From positions 1 to 64,000 of the forward strand of contig JAAEAF010004330.1 in the NCBI GenBank assembly GCA_011037195.1: a stretch of DNA of 64,000 nt, given 5' to 3'. A model generated the notes under the pieces. The model was not told where the DNA came from, made no database searches, and saw only the letters and a program-made list of their open reading frames with translations. Origin of the DNA: Triatoma infestans. Lineage: Eukaryota; Arthropoda; Insecta; Hemiptera; Reduviidae. A program made the position numbers and the translations under genes. Every line of letters begins with the position of its first letter. Within the stretch, counting starts at the first letter, position 1. Positions 1-10,500 of this stretch are shown piece after piece.

Positions 1-1430
1 CAAAATCTTAAGATTGTTTCATTTATAATAATTCGAACTATTATAATAATTTCTTCCAACAGTCTGCACATTAACTACATTATGTATATACTATAAAATA
101 TTATTACCGGTTAGGCCTAACAGATCTGGAATTATTACAGTTAATTAGCCTACTAGTTAAAGTAAATCAAAATTAAATGCAATATTCAATCTCTTTATTG
201 TGGAATTATAAAAATTTACTCTAAATAAAACACTTTAAAGCTCTAACTCTAGCAATATAGTAGCAAATACTGAAAATACTCATCATTAATAATTTCACCA
301 TTTTAATGTTCCATTAATAATTTAAATTTGTTTCCACACAACACCTCCATCCATTTGTTCCCCTCCAATAGCAGAGTGTTTCTTTTGATCTGCTTTATTT
401 ATCTTTTTCTTTTCTTTTGGAATTACTAAGGTAGCCGCAACTTTTGGGTCTTATCTTAGTTCCTGTTCAGAGTGCTCTCATAAATCTTGACAATTCGGAA
501 AATTTTATTGCTGGGCAAACCATTCGCATTTGTCCTTCTGGGAAGTCTGTCGGCTCCTCACACTTATATTTTCTTACATTTATTACTTCATAAGCTGATT
601 TCTTTTCCTTTACCTACGTTTATACGTGCCTCTCATTATTTTCGATGTATTATTTCATTTTAATGTTTACTTCCTTTTTAGATCTCCCATTCGTAGGAAT
701 AATTCGGTTTTCTAATGATCTTCTTCACATTGCCAAAGCTTTGTTAATTTTTCATCATCATTTAAGCATTCTTCAATTTCTTTCTTCATAGAATTAATGT
801 TCTCTTGCTGATTAGATTCCGCATGATCATTTTTCTTTTATTCAGCTATTTTTTTTGTCTAGTTTCGTTGATTCATTTTCTATCCAATTTGTTAATAATT
901 TTACTGAGTGGTATTTTCCGTTATGTGAGATTTTCATGAAAATGGCTCGATGCTTATCTTTAAATTACAATGCTTATGTTAATGGTTAAATGCCCACGTT
1001 ATTCTAGAGAAATTAATTGTTGGAAGTTTCTGAGAGCGGGCAACGTTAAACTGTCTACTAAAGCGTCACAAAATAAATGGTTTTAAAAACTATATAACAT
1101 TAAGGTGCTATAAATGAAAGGTTTAAGAAAATAAATGATCAGAAATAGCGACTTTACAATTTTTTTGGAATTCAAGGATTACGATTTGCTTAAACGATTT
1201 TTTTTTTAATATAAAAAGCTAACTCTCCGATATAAGCCCAGCACTTTTACTTAAAACATTTTAAAAAATTGATTTTAAAAGGTTCTGAGAATCTTTGAAT
1301 AGGCTTAACTTGAAACAAAAATTAGTTATTACAGATGAGAAAACTGTCCATGTTATATAGGCATAACATACAGGTAAATCTTAGACCTTATTAAACTAAA
1401 AACTATAAATTCCGCCACCTAATTTTTGTT
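1..1430. other. AT-rich spacer, no gene recognised
   Basis: I see no ORF of useful length and no conserved motif on either strand. The sequence is very AT-rich with many A and T runs, and reads as noncoding or long-decayed repeat DNA. Confidence 0.5.
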
Positions 1431-1439
1431 AAATGCATT

Positions 1440-2180
1440 TTTACTTTCTCTTATTAGATTTTCGATAACGAGTTTTGACCAGAAATATCCGTTTTAAGGT
1501 TCCCTGAGTCCAAAAAAGTGGTTTGTATCTGTGTGTATGTATGTGAACAACATACCACAAAAACGAATAATCGCAGAAAGTTCAAACTTGTAATTCCGTT
1601 TAGGTATCACCATAGGATCCGGACAGTAGGTTATCTGTCAAAATTCCTCAACCGAAAGTACCACTTTATTGAATGATTTTTTTTTTCCCCCCACTTTTTT
1701 GCAAGTTTCTCGAAAATATCTGCAACGATTTTCTTAAAATTTGGTATATCAACTAAACATACAATGATCTACAATTTCTATTTGAAACATTTCCGTGGGA
1801 AAAATGCATTTAAGGGTACTTTTGGGGGAAGAACGTGGGGTTAGATTTTCCTCTAAAGTGCTATTTCAGTTTATTAAAAAATTCTATTATCTGAAATATG
1901 TTGTTGAAATTCCTAGTTTGAAGAAACTCGGATGACCGGAAATGGGTTTTGACTAGAAAATATGTTTCAGTTTTCTGCTATTTTTCTCTGAAACGGCTCC
2001 AACGATTTTCTTTAAACTAGGAACGTGAGCTACACACATATATAAAGCTACAACTTTTATTTGAAACATTTCTCCGGGTAAAGTCATTTAAAGCGGCTTT
2101 TGGGGTTATGTTTTCCTCTACAGTGTTATCATAGTTGATTATACAATTCTACCATTTAAACAAAATTAATTATAAATAAA
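1440..2180 (+). repeat. Family F noncoding repeat, two diverged ~277-bp units
   Basis: Two related units follow one another: the phrase CAACGATTTTCTT occurs near 1723 and again near 2000. Each is followed by a matching block about a temperature-independent landmark: 'gaaacatttc', then a G-rich 'cttttggggg'/'cttttggggt' segment, then 'ttttcctcta'. The left part (1440-1680) contains a 'tactttctcttattag' stretch that recurs in reverse at 38010-39065. No coding frame is present. It may be a non-autonomous element or decayed satellite. Confidence 0.55.
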
Positions 2181-2774
2181 TAGATTTCATTTTGCTATTA
2201 AAATAATTATGATAATAGTCTAAATCCTTTTGTTAGAAAAATAAAACTTTACTAAAGCAACAGTAATAATAATGAATACAATTTTTAATAAAACATTAAA
2301 AAAAGTGGATATTAAGAATGGTTAATTTTAGATGCTAACTAATTTAGCTAATAGTGCAAGCTTCGTGAAATCTTGTAACTAATAATGTTAAAAAAAAAAC
2401 AAAGAGGGACCACTGGGGAACGAAAGAAGTTCCATTTCATTAAAATTCCATACAGCATCTAACTTTCTTTTTTTTTTTTCTTTTAATTGTTATTGTCTCA
2501 AAACAAATTAACGCTATAATTATGGCTGCTTAAGTTAAACGCAAAAGCGGTGTTTTCTAATTTCCTTGAATTGTCCTTGTGTTTCTTGTTTTTTTTTACA
2601 GTGGAGATTTTTCTATGGCACACAGTGTGCCGATCAGTCATTTTTAAACAAATCCATTAAGATATAAAATCGATAAACTAAATAAATAAATCGATAAATA
2701 AACTAATTAAATCGATAAATAAACTAAATTTGCTCTATGCAAATCGATGTTATCACAATGTTTGACAACCGCAT

Positions 2775-3371
2775 TGAAATGTTATTGGAGTGATGTGTTG
2801 TAGTGTAGTGGTAGCCTTCTGGCGTGAGCGGTTTAGTAAAGGGCTTGTGTGTATGTTCAAAGAGAAGAGAAGTAATATTTAAAGAAGAAAAAGTAATATT
2901 TCTGGCATCCATCACATATCAAAATATATTTAATTTGAAATTATCAAATTATGAAGAAAATGTAACATTCGCTGGCAAAAGGGACTATTGAGGTAGAAGA
3001 CCACTATTGTCTTTTAGAGTTCATGAACCTTGTTAGCATTGTGTACCCGTTCTTCTCACAGGGGAAGATTTGAACGAACAATTAGAAGGCATTCTTTCAG
3101 GACAGTCTGTTTTAGACATTCAACCAGAACACTTCAGGAATCAGTGCCAGTTATAAGTTAGAACATTAGAGTTTTGCACTTAATCTATATAAATAATTGA
3201 TTTATAAACATAATTACTGTGTTATTGAAAAGCATTTAAATTTCTACCAGTGTTTTCTTAAATATTTCTCATTACTTCTCTTCTCTTTGAACATACACAC
3301 ACGCCCTTTACTAAACCGCTCACGCCACAAGCTACCACTACACTACAACAAATCACACCAATAACAATTCA
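2775..3371. mobile_element. Family A element A1, palindromic copy, TSD gcat
   Basis: The ends are inverted repeats of about 100 bp: TGAAATGTTATTGG at the left and CCAATAACAATTCA at the right, continuing inward through matching 'gtagtgtagtggtag' and 'gcggtttagtaaaggg' blocks. It is flanked by the 4-bp duplication gcat (2771-2774 and 3372-3375). Compared with copies at 4709-5187 and 24214-24657, the left ~140 bp is an inverted, internally deleted second copy of the same unit and the rest is a plus-oriented copy. No ORF is present. The TG...CA ends and 4-bp duplications suggest a solo-LTR family; a MITE is the alternative. Confidence 0.7.
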
Positions 3372-3410
3372 GCATCCTGATGATGGGCGAACGCCCGAAA
3401 CTGGTCGATG
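3372..3410 (+). ncRNA. Hammerhead ribozyme motif, family C
   Basis: The order is GCATC, CTGATGA, one T, hairpin GGGC-GAAC-GCCC (stem II), GAAAC, TGGTC, GATG. CATC before the core pairs with GATG after the GTC cleavage triplet, giving stem I. Helix III is only the near-palindrome ACTGGT, too short for a hairpin, as in the small hammerheads of Penelope-like elements that act as dimers. All core residues are intact here, so this is one of the best-preserved copies. Confidence 0.72.
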
Positions 3411-3479
3411 ACCACAGAAAGAGCAGGCTATCACGGAAAATATCTCTGAAAATGATAAGTATTTAAATGTATTTAGGAT

Positions 3480-3711
3480 TAAAAAAAAAAAAACCTATGA
3501 CGAACTCCCTTGGAAGGGCCAAGGCTTGCCAGACGGCGATTTAAATAGGGAGGCCGCAGTTCCCACGCCGTTTAGTTCCGGCCTTCGCTACCTAGGACGC
3601 TTCCTACTTTTTATCACGATGCTGAATCAATATTGACTTTGCCCTCACGGGAATCGAATCCTGAATTCTCGCACGAAAGGCGAATGCGCTAGCCACTAGA
3701 CCAACGGAGGA
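3480..3711 (-). mobile_element. tRNA-Glu-type SINE (family S1), copy a
   Basis: Read on the minus strand it begins TCCTCC, has an A-box-like GGTCTAGTGG, an anticodon-loop CTTTCGT (TTC, Glu type) and a B box close to GGTTCGANTCC ('GGATTCGATTC'). It then runs about 150 bp to a 'cataggt' end and a T-run, seen on the plus strand as the A-run at 3480-3492. The sequence aggatt lies just outside both ends and may be the target duplication. The same unit recurs at 9725, 12385 and 22594. Confidence 0.78.
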
Positions 3712-3924
3712 TTCAATGATTAAAGAAAATCGTTGAAAAAGTTTTGGGAAAAAAAAGAAACACATTCAATAAAGTTAAAACTACCATGAATTGTAACTTT
3801 CATGGGATAATGGATAGAGAATTAAACTGGAATTCCAAAATAATTAATTATAATTAAGAAATATCAGAGAAATATGTGAATATATTAAGATCTATATGTT
3901 ACCTGAGAAAGGAGGCCGATTCTT

Positions 3925-4690
3925 CAATTGCTCTTCTCTATTATAGCGAACATATGTTCCGCGATTGATTTTGGTTCTATTTTCTATGAAGGTGCATGCA
4001 AAACTAGGTTGAAAAAATTCGATTTGATTCAAAACAAAAGTACAGAGACATGTCCGGGATATTTAAATAGTACTCCAGTAGACGTAATGCTAAAAGAAGC
4101 TTATGAAATGCCTTTATCAGGTCAAAAGACAAATGTTAACTGATCGTTATATGATTAAATTATTATACAAATCAAGTCCAATATGCACAATCAACTTTCC
4201 AGTCTTTCAGTCAATGTTCTGACTACTTACTACTTACTGGCAGAATTAAATCTCTCCCTTATTTAGTAAACAGTTTCACAGAACTATCGTATATTCGTGC
4301 CTAGATATAACCCCAATATATAAAACAAGTTTTTATAAAATTGTAAAATCTCTTCATACAAATATTTTACCTGATAGTAAGGAAAACTCACATTATATTT
4401 CAAATTTAATATTTAAAGTTAATTATCAAAAATATAGAAATTACTACAGTTTATATATTGATGGGTTCAAAATTAAATAATCAATCTGGTGCGGCTTTTT
4501 ACGATCCTAAACTTGACTTTTTTGTGTGCAAAATTCAACTTAACATCACCATGTTACAGTATATAAAGCATAACTAACTCTTAGGCATCAGAGAAACATT
4601 AAAATATATTACTACATTAAATCATAAAAAAATATGTAATTTACAAAGACAGTAATAATTCATTGCCAAAGCTCTTGAACATTAGTTTTT
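3925..4690 (+). pseudogene. LINE remnant: RT thumb and start of RNase H (I/R1-like)
   Basis: The frame at 3928-4143 encodes 'DFGSIFYEGACKTRLKK' and 'STPVDVMLKEA', the thumb region of I/R1-group reverse transcriptases. After many stops, around 4456-4540 another frame gives 'YIDGSK...SGAAFYDP', the opening RNase H motif. RT catalytic and C-terminal parts are missing. It ends where element A2 begins. It is clearly dead: multiple stops and frame changes. Confidence 0.65.
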
Positions 4691-4708
4691 CCATAAACAG
4701 ATAGATAG

Positions 4709-5187
4709 TGTAATGTGATTGGTGATGTTTGTGTTTGTGGTAGCGGTAGTGTGTAGCAACGAGCGTTGTTGCAGTAAAAGGGCTTGTAAGTATGCAAGTT
4801 TAAAAGAGAATGAAGTATTAGTAATAAACAAGAGATCACACTGTTTTTAAAAGGATATATTCTCTAAGAGAAATTAAGTTACTTTAGATTATCACAACAA
4901 TATGCTTATAAATTAATTGGAATAAACTCTTATGTTATAACTCAGAACTGATGCTTCCTCCTTGATTTTTAGAACAAGTCTGTCTTGCAAAGAATGTTTT
5001 TCTTTGTTCTTCAGAACCTCCCCTGTGATGAGAAGGGGGTAATACAATGCCATAAAGGTTCTTTAACCTTCCCAGTAACTGGACTTGTTTTACCTGCCTT
5101 GTCCTTTTGCAAGGGAATGTCACATATCTAGATATTTTTGATTTATTTATGAATTAATATATTTCTAAGTTTCTTGCATCCATCACA
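4709..5187 (-). mobile_element. Family A element A2 (solo-LTR-like), TSD atag
   Basis: The 479-bp unit starts TGTAATGTGATTGG on the plus strand and ends GCATCCATCACA. It is flanked by atag (4705-4708 and 5188-5191), though it sits in an ATAG microsatellite, so the duplication is less certain. It is in the opposite orientation to the copy at 24214-24657. The ORF inside (4935-5123 minus) also appears inverted in the other copies as non-coding sequence and is not a gene. Confidence 0.65.
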
Positions 5188-5189
5188 AT

Positions 5190-5560
5190 AGATAGATAGA
5201 TAGAAAACATACTTTATTTCCAAATAAACTCAATATAACATGAAACAATATAAACATAAACAGCGTGATTGCTGACATAATAGTTAATCGTCTGTCAGGA
5301 GTGTATGTCTCAAAACTCAGGTGAATATTCTATTAAATATAAATCACAATTATCTTTACATATGTATATATATATTTTTTTTTTTAATAACAAACCAAGT
5401 AAAGAACAAAAATCTGTAAATAATAAGATAGAAAACTGGGAATTTTTTTTTTTTTTAATATAAATTCAATAATTAGATGAAAGAATAATAACAATAGAAG
5501 GGAGACTGATCTATCATAATACGTATTAATGTATTTATAAATTAACATTTTCTACAAGGA
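5190..5560. other. AT-rich spacer with short A/T runs
   Basis: A GATA microsatellite (5188-5203) is followed by AT-rich sequence with TATA and poly-T tracts. No gene or recognised repeat is seen. Confidence 0.45.
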
Positions 5561-5790
5561 ACCTTCCCTATGATATTGGCTCTTTGATGTACCCAATTAA
5601 TGCCAACCAATTTAGTGCCGTTCAATAAGTGCATCATTTGATTAACTGTTAGCATCTCCCTAGAGAATTACTTTTTTCTAATAAAACTCAATATGGCATG
5701 CTGATCCAAGAAATGGAATACATCTTCATTTGCAGCCATTGTACACATACTCATTTATAATTTTTCTCCTGTACATGAAGCTAGTAGTTT
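5560..5790 (-). pseudogene. LINE C-terminal fragment (zinc-binding tail)
   Basis: On the minus strand the frame reads 'CTMAANEDVFHFLDQHAILSFIRKK' in pieces, followed by 'LLNGTKLVG'. This aligns with the tail of the LINE at 35886-36143 (CSMCNTNELESVFHF, then FLNGKKW) and with the fragment near 26640. Only the last ~70 residues are visible and key cysteines are changed. It is a dead 3' end of that LINE family. Confidence 0.5.
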
Positions 5791-6250
5791 AAATCAAGCA
5801 GTTCCCCTTTGATCTTTATTATAAGACCTATATCTAATATATCCAAGCCAATATTAATATACCCAACATTAAAGGATAATCTACTATAGATCTTATGGTA
5901 GGTAACTATTAATCGCATTATTCATATAACTTTTTCTATAATACTGCATACTGCATTCTGTACGGCATTAATTTCATTAAACTCTTCAGATGAATGCACA
6001 TTCAAAACAATGTTACTGATTAACTTATTAATCCAATCGGATAAATCCTTAAACCATATATTTTTTTTTTATTAACTATTTCCAAAGTTAACTTTTTAAC
6101 TAAACGGCTATTGTCAAGTTTCAAAATCTTTTTGAAATTTTTCAAAAATAGTGTAAATATGAATATACTCGTATGTAGGTGGACAGGTTTGCGTTTCTAT
6201 GAAGAGCTGTAATAGACATTTCCATTTCCATAAACATTTCCTATCTAGTT
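5790..6250. other. AT-rich spacer
   Basis: No coding frame or known repeat recognised; possibly 3' or 5' noncoding remains of the flanking LINE fragments. Confidence 0.4.
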
Positions 6251-6720
6251 ATTGAAATTCTAGTATTGTATAAAAAATAATGGCTAAAGGGAACATTGTG
6301 AATTTTATTTGGATCAGAAGTCATATAAGAATAGATGGAAATGAGAGGGTGGATGTTTTGGCTAAGGAAGCGACATTAGATGACAACAGCTAACAGACTA
6401 CAAACTTACTAACGAAGACGCTAATATTGTAATCAAACAAAGAGATAGAGATAGATGGCAGATTATTTATAATAATGAATAAAGGGCTTTTTATAAGAAA
6501 TATAATCCGATAATCACCTTGTATGGGAATCCGAAATATGCAAACAAGAGATATATGTAAGTAGCATATGTCGATTACCTTCTAATCATACTATCTGCAG
6601 TCAATACCTGTATAAAATTAGGAAACGTCATTCTAATATGTGTGACAAATGCAATAAATTTGTTAGTCTTGAGCACACACAATAATGAAATGCTAAATAT
6701 AAGTCAGAAAGCAAGAATTT
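6250..6720 (+). pseudogene. LINE remnant: end of RNase H and zinc knuckle (Jockey/R1-like)
   Basis: Translation gives 'FIWIRSHIRIDGNERVDVLAKEA', the C-terminal RNase H motif (H..I.GNE.VD.LAK). It then shifts frame to 'KYANKRYI', 'LPSNHTICSQYLYKIRKRHSNMC' and 'CDKCNKFVSLEHT' (shown in pieces), a Cys/His knuckle. Frames change several times and stops are present. The same LINE segment, interrupted by two later elements, lies at 15490-16756. Confidence 0.65.
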
Positions 6721-7015
6721 TTTTATCTTTTATATAAAGAGAAAAACCTCCCGTTTTAATTATACATCCTAAATAGTAAAAAATAGCAACGTGCATGATT
6801 TATTATATGGCTTTCTAATAAAAATAAATATGAAATTGTAATGGTTATAATGTATTCGAAAATGATTTTTTTTTTTTATGTTTAATTTCTGCATGCTCCA
6901 TACAATATACTACATGCATTTCAATTCAGCAATATTCAGCAATATCTATAAACATTAATAATATTAACTGCAAATTTTTATGGCTTGAAATTAATTTTGT
7001 ATCAACTTAGAAATA
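6720..7015. other. AT-rich spacer
   Basis: No gene or named repeat seen; poly-T and poly-A tracts only. Confidence 0.4.
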
Positions 7016-7645
7016 AGTTAGCAAAGTAATTTTTCTAAATTCAGGCTAAATATGAAAGGCTGGAAGTATTCAAAAAGGTCATCAGTAATTAGCTGAGGCT
7101 TAGTAGGTGGCCAACAAGTGCCAGAAAGAATGACAGTCTGAATAAGTCGAGCTTGTTCTCTTTCGAAAATAGAGCAGTTGAAGATGATGTGGTGCCAAAT
7201 CTGCGGAGCACTCCGATCTGTCAAGGATTCCAAACCGATGAAGATACGCTCTAGTTCTGCCATGTCCTGAGAGTACCTGTGTCAGTTTAAATGGACTCGC
7301 AGTGGTGATCTCCTTCTCGACTCTATGGTCGGAAAGAACTCCTTTGTGAGAGAAATTTTCTGGTATTCTATCCAGAGCCTCTCCCATTCTCGTATACTAT
7401 ATACCCGTAGTTTCCTATGAACGTAAGTGCAAGGAACGGACGTGTATATCTCAGGAAGGTGAAAATCCATTGCAGCCTGTTTTTGCCGAATTTGTCTGCT
7501 TTTTCATTGCCCTCTCTACCAGCATGAGATTTGACCCATGTAAAACGAACACTGGAACCCATTATTTTCAAAAGATCTCAGTTTTTCTCTAACTTTCTTT
7601 ATTAAAGGCATATTATTGCGGCCATTTTTAATGCATTCGAGAATG
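7015..7645 (-). pseudogene. LINE remnant: RNase H and zinc-finger tail (R1/Jockey-like)
   Basis: On the minus strand 'WVKSHAGREGNEKADKFGK' is the last RNase H motif. The next frames give 'LPEIYTSVPCTYVHRKLR', 'FKLTQVLSGHGRTRAYLHRF' and 'APQIWHHIIFNCSIFEREQ', the usual order of an R1/Jockey C-terminus (TQ.L.GHG, then a Cys/His cluster). At least three frame changes separate them. The RT part is missing; the piece is a truncated dead copy. Confidence 0.68.
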
Positions 7646-7649
7646 AATG

Positions 7650-7656
7650 TTTGTGT

Positions 7657-7697
<41 letters not shown>
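7650..7697. repeat. TG dinucleotide microsatellite
   Basis: About 24 TG units with a small interruption near the left end. Confidence 0.9.
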
Positions 7698-7698
<1 letters not shown>

Positions 7699-7699
7699 A

Positions 7700-8140
7700 T
7701 TATTTAAGTAATTATGAATTAAAACTTTATAAATAAATATTTAGCAATACTGGCTATAAGGTTAACACCAATGCCATTAAAAAAATTAAAACACCAATGA
7801 TGGATTTGGAAACCTTTCTGTCAGATATGTTAGAACAAGTAAATGGAATAATATGTTTAAGCTTTCGGTGATTTTTAGTTTTTGAAAGGTTTTGTTCTCT
7901 CTCTTTTAACCGCTGATGACACTTTGATGGATTTTGGTCATATGGTGGTGAACTGCAGGCACCGGACACATGTCGAAATGGGTGTTCCTTTTTATAACTA
8001 AGAGACATGATAAAGGAACCATATGTGAGTTTGTTATGGAAATATTAGTGTATGTGGTCCATGGTTGGCGTCTTTGGAAGTACAATATTTCTTTTTTTCA
8101 TTATTTGCTTTGTATATTATTTATAATAAAGACTATTATT
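7700..8140. other. Unassigned sequence before the R2-like fragment
   Basis: Short ORFs exist on both strands (7754-8008 minus, 7970-8335 plus), but their translations show no known motif and the latter runs through an AAT microsatellite. I assign nothing. Confidence 0.4.
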
Positions 8141-8165
8141 AATAATAATAATAATAATAATAATT

Positions 8166-9075
8166 GCACGGCGTTGCACGGACAATACCCGGCAGCACTA
8201 GATGGAGAATTGATTGACAAGGAGGCGTTCGTGGCCTGGTTGACGCGTGGGCGGCTGTTTCCGGAAACGGAAGGTGCCCTCATCGCGATACTCTCCAGGT
8301 TGTTCCCACCAGGTACTACAGGAACCGCATCATGAATGATAGTGGTGTCGCCGACGTAGGTGCAGACTATGCCGGGCTGCACCGGAGACAGTTCACCACC
8401 TGCTAGCGGCATGCCCCTTGCTGGCACAAAGAGACTACCTCCAAAAGCACAACAGTGTGGCCAGGATCCTACACAGAGAGTTGGCGTAGAAACTCGGTTT
8501 GATACAAGACGCCCCTCCATACTACAAGTATGATCCCCGGCCGGTGCTGGAAGACACGCGGTGTCGCCTGTACTGGGACAGAGAGGTATTGAGGACCATG
8601 CCGTCGCCAACACCCGGCTGGATGTGATCTGGCATAACAAAATAACGGACAGGGTGTGGCTGATTGATGTATCTGTCCCGGATGACGCCAACATAGCCCG
8701 CGCGTATACCACGAAATTGGCTAAATACAGGCCACTGGCGGCAGAAATATCTGCTGTATGGAGAGGAGTCTCAGGGGTGGAGATAGTCCCGTTGATTATT
8801 TCAGCCACGGGACTTGTGCCGCGGTCGCTGAGGGAGGGCCTCTGCATGATGGGAATCAGGAGGACCATCATATACGAGATGCAGCAGGCTGTGGTACTCC
8901 ACACCTGCCGCATTGTAAGGGAAGACGCCAGAGACTAGCACAGACTTGTTTTTCTTTTGTTTTCATCGTAGGACAATTGTCCTGTTCCAGTGAGAACCGA
9001 AAGTACCAAATACTGGAAACAGGTTCCTCCCTTGCCTGCGGGCCGCGAGGAATTGGAAGAAGAAGAAAAAAAAAG
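8166..9075 (+). pseudogene. R2-type LINE C-terminus: CCHC motif and restriction-like endonuclease
   Basis: The frame from 8361 gives 'CRLCRAAPETVHHLLAAC' then 'KHNSVARILHREL', the CCHC motif and following helix of R2-group LINEs. After a stop and frame change come 'PPYYKYDPRPVLE' and 'LYWDRE'. From 8600, in a third frame, come 'TRLDVIWHNK' and 'LIDVSVPDDANIAR', matching the endonuclease pattern (R/K)PD-X-D with Pro changed to Leu. Polymerase motifs are absent (5' truncated). It sits between AAT microsatellites (8140-8165, 9078-9093), its likely tail and target. GC content is clearly higher than the flanks, consistent with a younger or foreign-composition insert. Confidence 0.72.
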
Positions 9076-9094
9076 ATAATAATAATAATAACAA

Positions 9095-9724
9095 TGGATG
9101 TGGTGGTGTGGAAGAGAAGCAAAATGGGTACTTTATTTACCAATAATAGAGACTATAGGAACTGAAGGAAATAAGTGGTTGAAGTGCGGCAAAATGGGAT
9201 TGAAATTAACGAAACGTTATCGTTATTTTAGTAATGTTTAATAATTTTTTAATAATTATTTTAGTAATTTTTAATATTTTTATCATATTGACATATTCAA
9301 TGATCTCCAAATAAAATAAATGAATAAATAATAATAATAATAATAAAACTATCGGAGTACGTAAGCTTTTTTTGTCACTTATTTATAAAAGTAATCAAAA
9401 TTATCTTATATAGTCAAATATAAATCTAACGCTCTTAAGAAGCCTACCGCAGCAGTCTACCGGTTTGACTACAAAATCTTAAGATAACTTAAATTTCTCT
9501 TGAGAGTGTTCCCTTGCAAATACGGAACCTCGTATTAGTAAACGGGGTACACTGAGCTAGCTAGTGGTACACCGCTTCCCTGACACAAAAAATTAGATCT
9601 CCTTTCTATTTTGTGTAAATGACTGGCTACAGAAGAGTATCCAGTCAATAGATCTACCAGTCCTTACCCAGGGAGAGAAGATCTTCAAGTTCTCCAATCT
9701 TATAATAAATAAATAATAAACCTA
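9095..9724. other. Unassigned AT-rich sequence with AAT microsatellite
   Basis: Contains an (AAT)n tract near 9325-9347 and a less AT-rich block at 9430-9700 without a coding frame or recognised repeat. Confidence 0.4.
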
Positions 9725-9962
9725 TGGCACAACAGCTCGTGAAGTGCCATGGCTTACCAGACGGCAGTTTGTATTGGGGTGGGGGGCGTATGGTAAGCAC
9801 ACTGAGGTTCCCTCGTTGTTTAGTTCCGGGCTTCGCTACCAAGGTGTGCTGTAGCTTCCCACTTTTTTCTCACGACGCTGGTGTCAACACCGACTTGGCT
9901 ATCACGGGAATGGAATCCCGAATTCTCGCACCAAAGATAAGGGCGCCACTAGACCATCAACG
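9725..9962 (-). mobile_element. tRNA-Glu-type SINE (S1), copy b
   Basis: Same unit as 3480-3711 and 12385-12650, starting 'cctatggcacaacagc' and ending near 'cactagaccatcaacg' on the plus strand. The anticodon-arm and B-box region (9908-9945) is diverged. An ORF at 9724-10020 crosses it but is SINE sequence, not a gene. Confidence 0.75.
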
Positions 9963-9964
9963 TT

Positions 9965-10500
9965 TGAGGTCCTCACTATTTTTTACCTTTTATAAATTTA
10001 TTAGTCTTGAGACAACCTAATTATAATAAGATTTATATATTATATATTGTTTAGCTTCATTTTATACTAGAGACTAAGCTTGCTTTGCTACTGATCTTCA
10101 CTTTGTCATAGCCTCGTTAATTCTTTATTTTGATTGATGCACAGAATTAATTTTCTCTTCCAAGTTAGAGATTTCTCATGGCCATTTAGCTCTTCTTTAG
10201 CATGCTCTTTCCCGTTGCCTTTCTTTTCCGTTTCATTATTTCACCAATTTCATGTTCAGCAAATGATTCATCCTCTAATATCTCTTGAAATTATTTGCTT
10301 TGAATCCAAACTATCATTCTTTTAATTTCTTTTCATTTATAGCATATATCTTAATTTTCATTTCTCTTTTTGTTTCTGGGTTGAGAATGTAAATATATTA
10401 TTAAAGAATCTTCCTCCAAAGGCTTTAGTGCATATGACTAATCTTTTTAATAGAATCACTATCTCTGGGTAACTTTCGTTCAATTTGGAAAATTTAAAAA
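9965..10500. other. Unassigned AT-rich sequence
   Basis: Short T-rich ORF at 10134-10325 has no recognisable domain. Nothing else supported. Confidence 0.4.

Larger units (their letters stand above)
2722..3461 (+). mobile_element. Foldback element C1 (Penelope-like unit), right arm only, split by an insertion
   Basis: The bases 2722-2774 and 3372-3461 are together the right arm of the foldback family seen complete at 16367-16684 and 49311-49615. The two pieces are separated by a 597-bp insertion (2775-3371) flanked by gcat on both sides. The left arm and the terminal extension are absent. The second piece carries a hammerhead core (see 3372-3410). Confidence 0.7.

Noticed and set aside
8101..8913. 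270-codon minus-strand ORF
   Set aside because: Antisense to the R2-type LINE tail. The GC-rich region has few stop codons, and the plus strand carries the recognisable CCHC and endonuclease motifs.
9724..10020. 98-codon plus-strand ORF
   Set aside because: It lies almost entirely in a SINE copy.
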